Assembly: GCF_900088535.1 (NCBI RefSeq)
Contig: NZ_LT578417.1
Location: forward strand, 2,542,001-2,606,000
Length of the DNA: 64,000 nt
Reading direction: 5' to 3'
Origin: Cyanobium sp. NIES-981
GTDB taxonomy: Bacteria > Cyanobacteriota > Cyanobacteriia > PCC-6307 > Cyanobiaceae
The position numbers were made by a program, and so were the translations under genes. The notes below the pieces were generated by a model. The model did no database searches and was not told the DNA's origin. It saw nothing but the letters and a program-made list of their open reading frames with translations. This document shows positions 39,011-50,367 of this stretch, in pieces (the stretch's first letter is position 1; each line of letters opens with the position of its first letter).

Positions 39011-40162
39011 ATGGCCTCCCAGGCTTCGGCTCCAACGCTCACCGCCCCCATGGCGAGCATCGGTGTGCCCCGTGAGATCAAGCGCGACGAGCGCCGTGTG
39101 GCCCTCACCCCCGATGGGGTGCAGGAGCTGGTGTCCCAGGGCATGGAGGTGCGGGTGGAGGCCGGCGCCGGGCTGGGGGCGGGCATCGCCGATACCGACT
39201 TCGCCGCCGCCGGTGCCCGCCTGGTGAACCGGGAGGAGGCCTGGGCCGCCCATCTGGTGGTGAAGGTGAAGGAACCCCAGCCGGAGGAATTCGGCTTCCT
39301 GCGCAGCGATCTGGTGCTGTTCACCTACCTGCACCTGGCCGCGTACCCGGATGTGGGCCGGGCTCTGCTGGAGGCCGGCACCACCTCGCTGGCCTACGAA
39401 ACGGTGCAGCTGGAGGACGCCAGCCTGCCGCTGCTGGCCCCGATGAGCGAGATCGCCGGCCGTCTGGCCGCCCAGGTGGGCGCCCACCTGCTGGAGCAGC
39501 CCCACGGGGGCCGGGGGATCCTGATGGGAGGGTGCACGGGCGTACGCCCGGCCCGGGTGGTGGTGCTGGGGGCCGGCACGGTGGGATGGAACGCCGCCCG
39601 CATCGCCGCCGCCATGGACGCCGAGGTGTTCCTGCTCGACCGCTCGCCCCAGCGGCTGCGTCAGCTGGAGGCCGACCGGCGCGGACGGCTGGTGAACCTC
39701 GTGAGCAGCCGCAGCCTGGTGGAACGCCTGGTGCCCGGCGCGGATCTGGTGATCGGCGCCGTGCTCACCCCCGGCGGCCGTGCCCCCACCCTGGTGGAGG
39801 AAGCCCTGGTGCAGCAGATGAAGCCAGGCTCGGTGATCGTGGATGTGGCCATCGACCAGGGGGGCTGCATCGCCACCAGCCGCGAGACCACCCACACCGA
39901 CCCGGTGCATGCGGTGCATGGCGTGCAGCACTACGCCGTGGGCAACATGCCGGGAGCGGTTCCCTTCACCTCCACCGAGGCCCTGGTGAGCGTCACCCTG
40001 CCCTACATCCTGGTGATGGCGGGGCGGGGGCTAGCCGAGGCGGTCACCGACCGGCCGGAACTGCTCTCGGGGCTGAACACGGTGGATGGTGCGGTGTGCC
40101 ATCCAGGCGTGGCCAAGGCGCTGGGGGTGGCACCGCGGCACCCGATGGCCTGCCTGCGCTGA
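39011..40162 (+). CDS. ald: Alanine dehydrogenase
   Basis: Ald catalyses the NAD-dependent interconversion of L-alanine with pyruvate and ammonium. The product has [31 protein letters not shown] with the substrate Lys, [13 protein letters not shown] with the His, and the Rossmann block [39 protein letters not shown] is the C-terminal signature. ATG 39011 (MASQASAP) or ATG 39050 ([11 protein letters not shown]) could be the true start; homologues fit the latter best. NAD is made by the two genes upstream. Confidence 0.93.
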   Translation: MASQASAPTLTAPMASIGVPREIKRDERRVALTPDGVQELVSQGMEVRVEAGAGLGAGIADTDFAAAGARLVNREEAWAAHLVVKVKEPQPEEFGFLRSDLVLFTYLHLAAYPDVGRALLEAGTTSLAYETVQLEDASLPLLAPMSEIAGRLAAQVGAHLLEQPHGGRGILMGGCTGVRPARVVVLGAGTVGWNAARIAAAMDAEVFLLDRSPQRLRQLEADRRGRLVNLVSSRSLVERLVPGADLVIGAVLTPGGRAPTLVEEALVQQMKPGSVIVDVAIDQGGCIATSRETTHTDPVHAVHGVQHYAVGNMPGAVPFTSTEALVSVTLPYILVMAGRGLAEAVTDRPELLSGLNTVDGAVCHPGVAKALGVAPRHPMACLR

Positions 40163-40175
40163 GCGTCCCGGGGCC

Positions 40176-40613
40176 GTGCTGAATCCTGGCCGCATCCGCA
40201 TCCTCGCCGTGGGCAAGGTGCGCAAGTCCTGGGTCCGCGAGGGCCTGGAGGTGTACCGCAGGCGGATGCCGGGCCTCTCCATCGTGGAGCTGAGGGATAC
40301 CGATCCGGTGCGGGAAGCCCAGGCGATCCGCGCCGAACTGCGCAGCGATGAACAGCTCATCACCCTGAGCGAGGAGGGCCGCACCTTCCGCTCACGGGAG
40401 CTGGCCCACCACCTGAACCAGAGCGGATCCGATCGCCTGGCCTTCGTGATCGGCGGCGCCGACGGCCTCGATCCGGCCCTGCGGGCCCGGGCCCAGTGGC
40501 AGCTCAGCCTCTCGGCCCTCACCTTCCCCCACGAGCTGGCCAGGCTGCTGCTGCTGGAGCAGCTCTACCGGGCCCAGACCATTCTCCAGGGGGGGCCGTA
40601 TCACCGGGAATAG
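40176..40613 (+). CDS. rlmH: 23S rRNA (pseudouridine1915-N3)-methyltransferase RlmH
   Basis: RlmH methylates pseudouridine 1915 in helix 69 of 23S rRNA. From GTG 40176 the protein has 145 residues. The knot-type methyltransferase blocks are present: [40 protein letters not shown] and [20 protein letters not shown], then [16 protein letters not shown]. It sits 13 bp past ald on the same strand. The larger frame from 40086 has no support as protein. Confidence 0.92.
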   Translation: MLNPGRIRILAVGKVRKSWVREGLEVYRRRMPGLSIVELRDTDPVREAQAIRAELRSDEQLITLSEEGRTFRSRELAHHLNQSGSDRLAFVIGGADGLDPALRARAQWQLSLSALTFPHELARLLLLEQLYRAQTILQGGPYHRE

Positions 40614-40718
40614 GGCAGGCAGCCAGGCAGCCCACTGCGGCGCCGCCATCCACCACGCCCTGATCCACATCCTTCGGCCCCCACCGCCGATCCTGCCCTC
40701 GCCACCGGCCCGCCACCC

Positions 40719-41954
40719 ATGCCCCAGTCCCGCCGCTGCCGAGCCCTCCTGCTGGTGCTGCTGCTGAGCCTGATGCCTCTGCCCGGCAGGGCGGCGGCCG
40801 ATCCGGCCGCGCTGCGCAGCGCTGTGGACGATGCACGCCGCCAGGGCCAGCTGCGCGCCGTGCTGGTGCGGGTGAGTGTGGACGGAGAGGACCTGCTGCG
40901 GATGGTGAGCGGCGAGTCGTTGCCGGGGCAGCCCGCCACCACGGCGATGCGCTTCCGCAGTGGCGCGGTGGCGATGGCGTACCTCGCCACGCTGCTGCTG
41001 CGGCTGGCGGAGCAGGGCGTGGTGGACCTCGACGCTCCGGTGCGGCGCTGGCTGCCGGAGGTGCCGCACACCGAGCGGGTGAGCCTGCGCCAGCTGGCCC
41101 AGATGACGGCCGGCTACCGCGACGATGTCCGCAACCCCGCCTTCATCGCGGCCTTCGAGCGGAACCCCTTCCGCCGTTGGCGCAGCGAGCAACTGCTGGC
41201 CTTCGCCGAGCCGGCCAGCCTGCTCTACCCGCCAGGCACCAACTGGAACTACTCCCACACCAGCACGCTGCTGCTGGGGATGGCCCTGGAGCGGGCCGGC
41301 GGCGCACCCCTGGAGCGGCTGCTCCAGCAGCAGGTGCTCAGCCCCCTGGGGCTGAAGCACACCGGCGACACGGGGACGGCGGCGATTCCGCCCCCCGTGC
41401 TGCACGCCTACTCCGAGGAGCGGCGCAGCGCCCTGGCGCTCCCGCCCGAGCGGGGCTTTCTCGAGGAGAGCACCTTCTGGGATCCCTCCTGGACGCTGCC
41501 GGCCGGGGCGGTGCAGACCACCACCCTCGATGACCTCCACGCCACGGCGGTCGGCATCGGTGGCGGAGCCCTGCTGACGCCCGCGTCCTACCGCGCCATG
41601 GTCAACACCGACCTGCGCGGACGCACCACAGCCCTGCCCGGCTGCGGCACCTGCTTTCCCCAGAGCGAGGGCTACACCTTCGGCATGGGGATCGTCACCA
41701 CGGGGCGCTGGCTCACCCAGAACCCCCTGTTCGGGGGCTATGCCGCCGCCTTCGGCTACCACCCGCAGCGGCGCATCGCCATCGCGGTGGCCGTGACGTT
41801 CAGGGAGGAGGCCTTCCAGCCGGATGGCACCTACGTCAACGAAGCTGACCGGCTCTTTCGCCGTCTGGGTGCCCTGCTCCCGCCCGAGGATCCCCCTCCC
41901 CCTCCCCGCCAGCCCAGGCCGGCCCGGGGGGCAGGGGCTGGAGCGGCCGACTGA
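40719..41954 (+). CDS. Exported beta-lactamase-fold serine hydrolase homologue, catalytic residues replaced
   Basis: A 411-residue protein with an N-terminal signal peptide (ALLLVLLLSLMPLPGRAAA). The overall pattern is of the beta-lactamase/class C penicillin-binding fold: LLRLAEQGVVDLDAPVRRWL, VSLRQLAQMTAGYRDD and LLYPPGTNWNYSHTSTLLLG. The first motif should be FRIGSxTK, but here it reads FRSGAVAM: the nucleophilic Ser is Ala83 and the general-base Lys is Met86. The YSN motif reads YSH. No HxG-like block was found near the end. Ordinary hydrolase activity is therefore doubtful. Its 3' end overlaps the convergent DUF3326 gene by 119 bp. Confidence 0.82.
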   Translation: MPQSRRCRALLLVLLLSLMPLPGRAAADPAALRSAVDDARRQGQLRAVLVRVSVDGEDLLRMVSGESLPGQPATTAMRFRSGAVAMAYLATLLLRLAEQGVVDLDAPVRRWLPEVPHTERVSLRQLAQMTAGYRDDVRNPAFIAAFERNPFRRWRSEQLLAFAEPASLLYPPGTNWNYSHTSTLLLGMALERAGGAPLERLLQQQVLSPLGLKHTGDTGTAAIPPPVLHAYSEERRSALALPPERGFLEESTFWDPSWTLPAGAVQTTTLDDLHATAVGIGGGALLTPASYRAMVNTDLRGRTTALPGCGTCFPQSEGYTFGMGIVTTGRWLTQNPLFGGYAAAFGYHPQRRIAIAVAVTFREEAFQPDGTYVNEADRLFRRLGALLPPEDPPPPPRQPRPARGAGAGAAD

Positions 41955-42984
41955 GGGCACCGGGATGGATGCCTTCCCGCAAAGCCAGCACCAGGCCCGC
42001 CGCTTCGCTGTAACTCGAGGCGGACAGGACCTTCAGCCCCAGGGCGGCGGCATCCACCTCCAGCACGCCGGGGTTGTGCACCGCGATCAGGGGAATCCCC
42101 CGCTCGGCGCTGGCCAGCACCGCCGCGCCTCCCAGGGCGGTGGCGGGGGCCACCACGGCCCCGATGCCGCTGGGGTGAAGCCAACCCGGCGGCCAGTGCT
42201 CCGGAGCCGAGCTGGGCAGCGCCACCAGATCGGGCGCCTGGCTCAGACCCACCAGCACACAGGGCAGGAAGGTGTGCCCGATCTCCTCGGCGGCAGCCCT
42301 GGGGTCGAGCTGCGGGTCCAGGGGAAGGGCAGAGAGGGCGGGGGCATGGGCGCAGGGCAAGCCGAGGTGATCCGTGAGCAGATGGCTGATCACCGCCTCC
42401 GCCCCTGCCAGGACATCCACCCCGGAACCGCTGCGGTAGGCGGCCAGGGCTTCGCTGCCCGGATCCTCGGGAAAACGCGCCACCGCCGCGATCGCCGTGG
42501 CCCCGGCATCGCGCAGACGCTCGCCGGCCCGCAGCAGGGCATCCGGCCGGAGCAGACGGCCCCAGCTGGAGCCACTGGGCCCTTGCTCCAGAGTCACTTC
42601 CAGGGGCAGATCGGTGACGACCACCGGCCCGAGATCGAGACCCAGCGTGGCGCGGCAGGCTTCGATCACCTGCAGGTGCCGCTGGCGCAGGTCCACCTCG
42701 ATGCCGGCATCCAGCAGCACGCCGACCCGCTGGGCACGCACCGGCCGCAGAGCCAGCTCCCGGGCTGCGAAGCGATCGAGGGCCGCTCCCTCCACGTAGT
42801 GAATGCGGGGATCACGCCAGTAGAGCGCCGCGCCGTTCATCACATTGGGATGGGTCACCAGACAGCCACTGGCCGCTGCCAGCAGCCGGGCCGCCGGCAG
42901 CGCATCACCGGCGTAGCCCCCCACCTGGCAGCCGATGCCGGTGGGGATCACCATCAGGGTGAGCAGGGGTTCTGCTGGGCTCAT
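41836..42984 (-). CDS. DUF3326-family protein
   Basis: A family of unknown function conserved across cyanobacteria and some other bacteria. From ATG 42984 the 382-residue product reads MVIPTGIGCQVGGYAGDALP, ARLLAAASGCLVTHPNVMNG, LGLDLGPVVVTDLPLEV and GVDVLAGAEAVISHLLTDHL, then PCAHAPALSALPLDPQLDPR and EEIGHTFLPCVLVGLSQAPD. Several Cys and His (GIGC, THPN, PCAHAP, GHTFLPC) look like metal or cofactor positions, which is inference. The start overlaps the upstream small gene as ATGA. The C terminus has a Gly/Ala/Pro tail that overlaps the opposite gene. Confidence 0.85.
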   Translation of the reverse strand: MSPAEPLLTLMVIPTGIGCQVGGYAGDALPAARLLAAASGCLVTHPNVMNGAALYWRDPRIHYVEGAALDRFAARELALRPVRAQRVGVLLDAGIEVDLRQRHLQVIEACRATLGLDLGPVVVTDLPLEVTLEQGPSGSSWGRLLRPDALLRAGERLRDAGATAIAAVARFPEDPGSEALAAYRSGSGVDVLAGAEAVISHLLTDHLGLPCAHAPALSALPLDPQLDPRAAAEEIGHTFLPCVLVGLSQAPDLVALPSSAPEHWPPGWLHPSGIGAVVAPATALGGAAVLASAERGIPLIAVHNPGVLEVDAAALGLKVLSASSYSEAAGLVLALREGIHPGALSRPLQPLPPGPAWAGGEGEGDPRAGAGHPDGERAGQLR

Positions 42985-43223
42985 CCCTCGCCGCAGAACT
43001 GCACCGGATCCTCGCGGCACACCACGGTCTCCACGGTGAGGAGGGCCTCCACGGTGAGGAGGACCTCGTCAGGGAGCGACCCCGATCCACGCTCCACGGC
43101 CGTGATCGCCCAACGCAGGGGGCGGCCCTCGGCTTCAAGGGCGGCCAGCACCTGGGGCCGCAGGGCACCTGGCTGGCGCCGCAACCGCAGCACCCGGGGT
43201 TGCAGACGCAACGGTGGGCTCAT
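42981..43223 (-). CDS. Small conserved-looking protein between ferredoxin and DUF3326 genes
   Basis: An 80-residue protein of unknown function from ATG 43223 (MSPPLRLQPRVLRLRRQP). The N terminus is basic. The middle is helical and ordinary (QVLAALEAEGRPLRWAITAV). The C terminus carries two Cys in VVCREDPVQFCGEG. A tandem 18-bp repeat gives LLTVEALLTVE. It starts 11 nt past the ferredoxin stop and its own stop overlaps the DUF3326 start, so translation is coupled. The position between two redox-type genes suggests an accessory role. Confidence 0.75.
   Translation of the reverse strand: MSPPLRLQPRVLRLRRQPGALRPQVLAALEAEGRPLRWAITAVERGSGSLPDEVLLTVEALLTVETVVCREDPVQFCGEG
43029..43064. repeat. Tandem 18-bp repeat inside the small gene
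   Basis: CTCCACGGTGAGGAGGGC (43029-43046) is followed at once by an 18-bp copy with one substitution (43047-43064). It encodes the duplicated LLTVE of the small protein and looks like a recent slippage duplication. Confidence 0.85.
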
Positions 43224-43234
43224 CGCAACCCCCC

Positions 43235-43564
43235 TCATTTCTGGTACTGGCCGAACTGGATCTCATAGAGAGCGTCTTCCATCCCAGCGGTGAGGGAGAG
43301 ATCGCTAGTCGGAAAAGCGACGCAAAGCAGGGCATAACCCTCCTGCTTGAGTTCGTCCTTGACCCCCATGGCATCGGGCTGGTGCACCGTGCCCTCGCTG
43401 ATACGGGCCGCGCAGGTTGTGCAGACCCCTGAGCAGCACGAGCTGGGGAGCGGCACCCCGGCGGCCTCTGCCGCAGCCAGCACGGTCTGATCGGCGCGGC
43501 AGGGAAAGCTGTGGGTCACTCCCTCGTAGACAGCCGTGATCGTGAAGGTCTGGGGTTGAGTCAC
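43235..43564 (-). CDS. Second, divergent [2Fe-2S] plant-type ferredoxin
   Basis: From GTG 43564 the product has 109 residues (MTQPQTFTITAVYEGVTHSF). The plant-type ligands are C43, C48, C51 (SSCCSGVCTTCAARI) and C81 (LLCVAFPTSD). An extra Cys stands next to C43. It differs from PetF (10377) in the cluster loop and lacks its acidic C-terminal KTHAEEELY end; here the C terminus is EDALYEIQFGQYQK. It begins a tight cassette with the small protein and DUF3326 gene. The longer frame to 43870 is a shadow. Confidence 0.9.
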   Translation of the reverse strand: MTQPQTFTITAVYEGVTHSFPCRADQTVLAAAEAAGVPLPSSCCSGVCTTCAARISEGTVHQPDAMGVKDELKQEGYALLCVAFPTSDLSLTAGMEDALYEIQFGQYQK

Positions 43565-43668
43565 TGAAGACGCCGAGTGGTTTTGGGCAGCACGCCCATC
43601 TTCCCAGTTGATGGCACCCGGCTGATCGCAGCCTCGGGAGCAGCGCCGATGGGACTGGCGCGAGCACT

Positions 43669-44382
43669 TCAGCAGGCCTGCCAGGCACTGGGATGGGGGG
43701 CCAGGTACTCCGGAGGGTGCTGCCCAGGGGGCGCGGTGAGAACGAAGTCGATGCTCAGAGAACAGCGGAGCGCGTCCGGATCCTGGTTCGGGAGCACGGC
43801 ATGCTCCAGGCAGGAGGGGAACAGCACAAAGAGGCCTGCGCGGGGCGGCAAATCCCAGTGGCCTGCGCACCAGGGAGAACTCAGCAGCGGTCCGTCATGC
43901 CCGACCGCCATGCCCGGTACCAGCTCGTTCACCTGGCGGGAGGGGAACAACCGCAGGCATCCCTGGCGACCGGAGCCGTCGCCCGTGAAGTAGTAGACCC
44001 CGCTGAGATGGGCGTTGGGATGGTAGTGACGGCCCACGACCTGGTCAGCCTCACTGATCACAGGCCAGCACCGCTGGATGTGGAGAGACACCCGATCACG
44101 CTGAAAGCCGAGCTGGTCCAGGAAGGCATGGCCGAGGCGGCTGAGTTCCCCTGCGAGCGGGGAGAAGCTGGGGTGGGTGTGCAGCTGCCACACCCCGTGG
44201 AGATCGCCCGTCCATGCGCATCCAGGGTCTGGATTGCTGCAACCCTCGCCCCGGAGATGATGCAGGGCCTGCAGCTGGATCGCCAGATCCATGGGATCGG
44301 GATGCAGCTGCGCCTGGGCCAGCGCCACCGGGAACAGGGACTGGATGTGCAGTGGAGACGCTGCTGCAGTGCGCGCAGGCAT
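43669..44382 (-). CDS. 2-oxoglutarate/Fe(II) oxygenase-like protein (putative)
   Basis: A 237-residue protein that resembles the TIGR02466 group of putative 2OG-Fe(II) oxygenases. The metal-ligand region reads VVGRHYHPNAHLSGVYYFTG, and the distal end has LEHAVLPNQ followed by RCSLSIDFVL with the expected 2OG-binding Arg. FLDQLGFQRDRVSLHIQRCW is the preceding block. Such proteins may hydroxylate protein or small substrates; none can be named. It lies 104 bp upstream of the ferredoxin gene on the same strand, so a functional tie with a Fe-S protein is possible. Confidence 0.75.
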   Translation of the reverse strand: MPARTAAASPLHIQSLFPVALAQAQLHPDPMDLAIQLQALHHLRGEGCSNPDPGCAWTGDLHGVWQLHTHPSFSPLAGELSRLGHAFLDQLGFQRDRVSLHIQRCWPVISEADQVVGRHYHPNAHLSGVYYFTGDGSGRQGCLRLFPSRQVNELVPGMAVGHDGPLLSSPWCAGHWDLPPRAGLFVLFPSCLEHAVLPNQDPDALRCSLSIDFVLTAPPGQHPPEYLAPHPSAWQAC

Positions 44383-44486
44383 GGTCCGGACCCTGGCTAG
44401 GAAGACGACGGCATCCCTGGATCACTGGCGTACCCAGAAAGGGGGGCCAGTGCCCAGGGGGGATACGCAAGCGCAACCGGTAGGAG

Positions 44487-44509
44487 CCCTTCCCCTCGTC
44501 GGGGAAGGG
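44487..44509 (-). terminator. Hairpin after the atp operon, probable terminator without T-run
   Basis: CCCTTCCCC (44487-44495) and GGGGAAGGG (44501-44509) form a 9-bp stem with a five-base loop, 30 nt past the atpG stop on the minus strand. No T-run follows on that strand, so termination may be factor-assisted or the hairpin may protect the mRNA end. Confidence 0.5.
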
Positions 44510-44539
44510 AAGGGTCCCGAGGGAAGGGGAACCGATTGC

Positions 44540-45493
44540 TCAGGACATGGCGGCGGCGCCGCCGACAACCTCGAGGATCTCCTGGGTGATCGCCGCCTGA
44601 CGGGCCTTGTTGTAATCCAGGGTCAGGGTCTTGGCCAGAGCCTTGGCATTGTCGCTGGCATTGTTCATGGCCGTCATGCGGCTGGCCAGCTCGGAGGCGG
44701 CGGCTTCCTGGAGGGAGCGCAGCAACTGGTTCTGCAGGTAGAGGGGGAGCAGGGCATTGAGCAACTGCTCCGGACTCTGTTCGAACACGATGTCCGAGGG
44801 AAGGCTCGGAGCCGCGTTGGCCGAAGTGCCGGGTTCCACCACCAGACGGCCCTCCCGGGTGGTCAGCCGGAAGATCTCATCCTCCGGGGTGGCGATCCCC
44901 TGGGGATCGAGGGGGAGCAGGGTCTGAATGACCGGACGGGAGCTCACCAGGTTGATGAACTTGGTGAAGATGATCTCCACGCGGTCGGTCGAACCCGAGA
45001 CGAACTCCGCCAGCACTTCGTTGGCAATGCCCCGGGCTTCCTCGGCACTGGGCACCTGCTCCAGGCCGGTGAAGGTGGCACGGATCTTGTAGGTGTTGGC
45101 GCGGTTCTGGAAATAGGTGATCGCCTTTCGGCCGATGAGCACCAGATCCACTGCATAACCCTGCTCGCTGAGTTCAGCGAACCGTTGCTCCGTGCGCTTG
45201 ATGATGTTGGCGTTGTAACCGCCACAGAGGCCCCGATCACCCGTGATGGCCAGGAGAGTGATGGATTGAACAGGACGCTCTTCCAACAGGGGAGCATCGA
45301 CGTCTTCAAAGCCCATGCGCGACTGAAGATTTTCCAGAACGCGGGCGAGTCTGTCGGCGAAGGGACGGCTGCGAAGCACCTGCTCCTGGGCACGGCGCAC
45401 CTTGGCGGCCGCCACCAGACGCATGGCCTCGGTGATCTTGCGGGTGTTCTTGACCGAACTGATGCGGTCGCGGATTTCCTTGAGGTTTGCCAT
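44540..45493 (-). CDS. atpG: ATP synthase F1 gamma subunit
   Basis: The gamma subunit is the central rotor shaft. The 317-residue product begins [20 protein letters not shown] and ends [20 protein letters not shown], the coiled-coil ends of gamma. [18 protein letters not shown] is the usual mid-block. The extra loop around [20 protein letters not shown] (about 200-235) fits the photosynthetic gamma insert, which affects dark inhibition. It is the last gene of the main operon, 14 bp past atpA. Confidence 0.97.
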   Translation of the reverse strand: MANLKEIRDRISSVKNTRKITEAMRLVAAAKVRRAQEQVLRSRPFADRLARVLENLQSRMGFEDVDAPLLEERPVQSITLLAITGDRGLCGGYNANIIKRTEQRFAELSEQGYAVDLVLIGRKAITYFQNRANTYKIRATFTGLEQVPSAEEARGIANEVLAEFVSGSTDRVEIIFTKFINLVSSRPVIQTLLPLDPQGIATPEDEIFRLTTREGRLVVEPGTSANAAPSLPSDIVFEQSPEQLLNALLPLYLQNQLLRSLQEAAASELASRMTAMNNASDNAKALAKTLTLDYNKARQAAITQEILEVVGGAAAMS

Positions 45494-45507
45494 CAGAACA
45501 CTCCTCC

Positions 45508-47643
<2,136 letters not shown>

Positions 47644-47644
<1 letters not shown>

Positions 47645-48174
47645 CAGTCGTTCCCCAGGTTGCGGATGGACTGGTCGATCAGCCGGGTCTGGGCAGCGTC
47701 ATCGAGCTTGGACGGCAGGGAAGCCAGGGCACGCTCGATGGCCTGCCGGGCGGCTTCGCGGCGAAGCAGATCGGAGACCCGGGCAGCCTCGGAATTGAGG
47801 TCAGCCACGGCATCTTCCTTGAGCCTGGCCATCTCCTCGATGGTGCGCTTCTCGCTCTCCTCACGCACCGCAGCTGCCCTTGCCACGCCATCGCGACGGA
47901 TGGACTCGGCCTTGTGCTGGGCGGCGGCCAGATCGGACTGGGCCCGCTCAAGCTCTGCGGTGGCACTGCTGAGCCGATTTTCCGCGTCGGAAAGATCTGC
48001 GAGAATGGACTCGCGACGGCGTTCCAGCATCCCCCCCAGAAATCCCCTGAGGAACCAGACCAGGACCCCGATCACAATGACCAGGTTGATCAGATTCGTT
48101 TCGAAGGGGTTGAAGTTGATGCCGAAACCGCCGTGGTGGGCGAAAAGGGCTGGTGCCGGGAACTGGATGGTCAT
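47644..48174 (-). CDS. atpF: ATP synthase Fo b subunit
   Basis: Subunit b is one arm of the peripheral stalk. The 176-residue product has one N-terminal membrane helix ([20 protein letters not shown]) and a long charged helix ([20 protein letters not shown] onward). As in other cyanobacteria it pairs with the b' gene immediately upstream, with a 4-bp ATGA overlap. The delta gene follows. Confidence 0.93.
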
Positions 48175-48665
48175 GATGCGGCCAGCAAACGATCGACGAT
48201 GAGGGAGCCGAGTCGCTCAGCCTCCACCTGGAGAGCACCGAGCGCGCGGTCCTTCTCAGATTCGATCTCGCGGCGAGCCGTTTCACGGGTGGCGATCGCC
48301 TCGGCCTGGGCCGACGCCAGAGCATCCCGGTAGAGCTTGTCGGAGTCCTGCTCGGCCTCCAGGATCAGCTTCTGGGCCTGCTGACGGGCCTCCTTGAGCT
48401 GTTCCGTGAGATCGGCCTCCAGGCGTTTCACCTGGGCCAGCTTCTTCTTGGCTTCAGCACGGCTGGTGGTGATGAAGCCTTCGCGCTCCTCCACTGCCCG
48501 ACCGACGGGGCGGAAGAACAGGGCATTGAGAATGAAGGTGAGGATGACGACCTGGACCGCCATCAGCGGCAAGGTGGCATCGAGGTCGAAAAGACCTCCC
48601 TCCGGTGCACTGGCAGCGGCACTGGAGGCGGCATCAGCTGCGGTGAGCAGAAGCCAGCTGGTCAT
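48171..48665 (-). CDS. atpF2: ATP synthase Fo b' subunit
   Basis: The b' subunit is the second stalk arm in photosynthetic organisms. The 164-residue product has a hydrophobic segment ([20 protein letters not shown]) and a charged helix ([20 protein letters not shown] onward). Its Ser/Ala-rich N terminus ([17 protein letters not shown]) precedes the membrane helix. The overlap with atpF by 4 bp shows tight coupling. Confidence 0.92.
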   Translation of the reverse strand: MTSWLLLTAADAASSAAASAPEGGLFDLDATLPLMAVQVVILTFILNALFFRPVGRAVEEREGFITTSRAEAKKKLAQVKRLEADLTEQLKEARQQAQKLILEAEQDSDKLYRDALASAQAEAIATRETARREIESEKDRALGALQVEAERLGSLIVDRLLAAS

Positions 48666-48739
48666 GGGGAAAAGGCGCCAGGGTGGACAGGAGAGCCGTC
48701 ACCGAGGGGAGCGGATGGCCACTCCCCTCGGACCGATGA

Positions 48740-49132
<393 letters not shown>

Positions 49133-49861
49133 TCAGTGGTGCTCTTCGTGGACGGCCTCGCCGATGTAGTTGGCAGCGAGGGTGGCGAAGATCAGGGCCT
49201 GGATGGCACTGGTGAACAGGCCGAGGAACATGGCCGGCAGCGGAACGATGACCGGCACCAGGAATGCCAGAACGGCCACGACCAGTTCATCGGCAAGGAT
49301 GTTGCCGAACAGACGAAAGGACAGGGAGAGCGGCTTGGTGAAATCCTCGATGATCTTGAACGGGAGCATGATCGGGGTGGGCTCCACGTAATATTCGAAA
49401 TAGCGGAGACCCTTGCGGCTCAGCCCGGCGTAGAAATAAGACAATGACACCAGCAAGGCCATGGCCACAGTGGTGTTGATATCCGCTGTCGGAGCTCCCA
49501 GCTCACCATTGGGCAGCTCGATCAGCTTCCAGGGGATCAGAGCGCCGCCCCAGTTGCAGACAAAGATGAAGAGGAAGAGAGTACCGATGAAGGGGAGCCA
49601 GTCTCGGTATGCCTTTTCACCAATCTGCTCCCGAGCCAGATCGCGGAGATAATCCCAGAGAAACTCCAGAAGGTTCTGGACACCTCGAGGATCGCGCTCC
49701 ATCTTTCTGGTGCCCACGACGATAAGAACGAGGAGGGCGCCGATCACGACCCAGGAACTGATGAAGACCTGGCCATGAAGCTGAAGATTGCCGAGGTGCC
49801 AGTAGAACTGCTGGCCAACCTCCAACTCAGCGAAGGGAAGATGAAGGGGCAAGGGAACCAT
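49133..49861 (-). CDS. atpB: ATP synthase Fo a subunit
   Basis: Subunit a contains the proton half-channels. The 242-residue product has several membrane helices and the key block [20 protein letters not shown] with the essential Arg. [20 protein letters not shown]-type sequence precedes it (seen here as [20 protein letters not shown]). [20 protein letters not shown] is the standard family segment. It is preceded by atpI, 14 bp away. Confidence 0.95.
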   Translation of the reverse strand: MVPLPLHLPFAELEVGQQFYWHLGNLQLHGQVFISSWVVIGALLVLIVVGTRKMERDPRGVQNLLEFLWDYLRDLAREQIGEKAYRDWLPFIGTLFLFIFVCNWGGALIPWKLIELPNGELGAPTADINTTVAMALLVSLSYFYAGLSRKGLRYFEYYVEPTPIMLPFKIIEDFTKPLSLSFRLFGNILADELVVAVLAFLVPVIVPLPAMFLGLFTSAIQALIFATLAANYIGEAVHEEHH

Positions 49862-49875
49862 GGAGGTGATGTGGT

Positions 49876-50361
49876 TCAGGGATTGATGAAGGCCTGCAGC
49901 AGCAGGGCGGGTTTGTAAAGCACAAAGCCAGCCAGAGCCGGCAACAGCTCGATCGCTGGAACCTTGGCGGCCGATACCACCAACAGCGCCGGCACCACGA
50001 TCTGAAAACGACCGAGTGAGCGCGACTCCGGACCAAGGCGGCCGACGCTCCTGGCCAGCAGCCGCAGGTAGAGGAGCCCACAGGCGCCACCCAACGCGAG
50101 GCTGCGGGCCGCGGCCCCATCCACCGCGATCCAGGTGATCAGCACCACCACCGCGGTGACCATCGCCGTGGCCACCAGAAGGCGACGCTGGAGACGGAAA
50201 TAGTCGTCAGGTTGCGGACTGGCGGCCCCGGCGGGAACCGGGAGATCAGCGGAGGCAGCACAACCCGGCTCAGACCCGGCAGTGGCGGGCTGGGCGCAGG
50301 ATTCCTTGGGGATGGTGTCCTGCAAGCGCGCCGTACGGCAAAAGCCACGGCAACTTATCAC
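49876..50361 (-). CDS. atpI: ATP synthase assembly protein I (Atp1/AtpI)
   Basis: AtpI-type proteins are encoded at the front of atp operons and help c-ring assembly. The product (161 residues from GTG 50361) has four hydrophobic segments: [47 protein letters not shown] and [18 protein letters not shown]. The N-terminal 45 residues are soluble and variable. It lies 14 bp upstream of atpB and 6 bp downstream of the methyltransferase gene. Confidence 0.85.
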   Translation of the reverse strand: MISCRGFCRTARLQDTIPKESCAQPATAGSEPGCAASADLPVPAGAASPQPDDYFRLQRRLLVATAMVTAVVVLITWIAVDGAAARSLALGGACGLLYLRLLARSVGRLGPESRSLGRFQIVVPALLVVSAAKVPAIELLPALAGFVLYKPALLLQAFINP

Positions 50362-50367
50362 GCAGCG

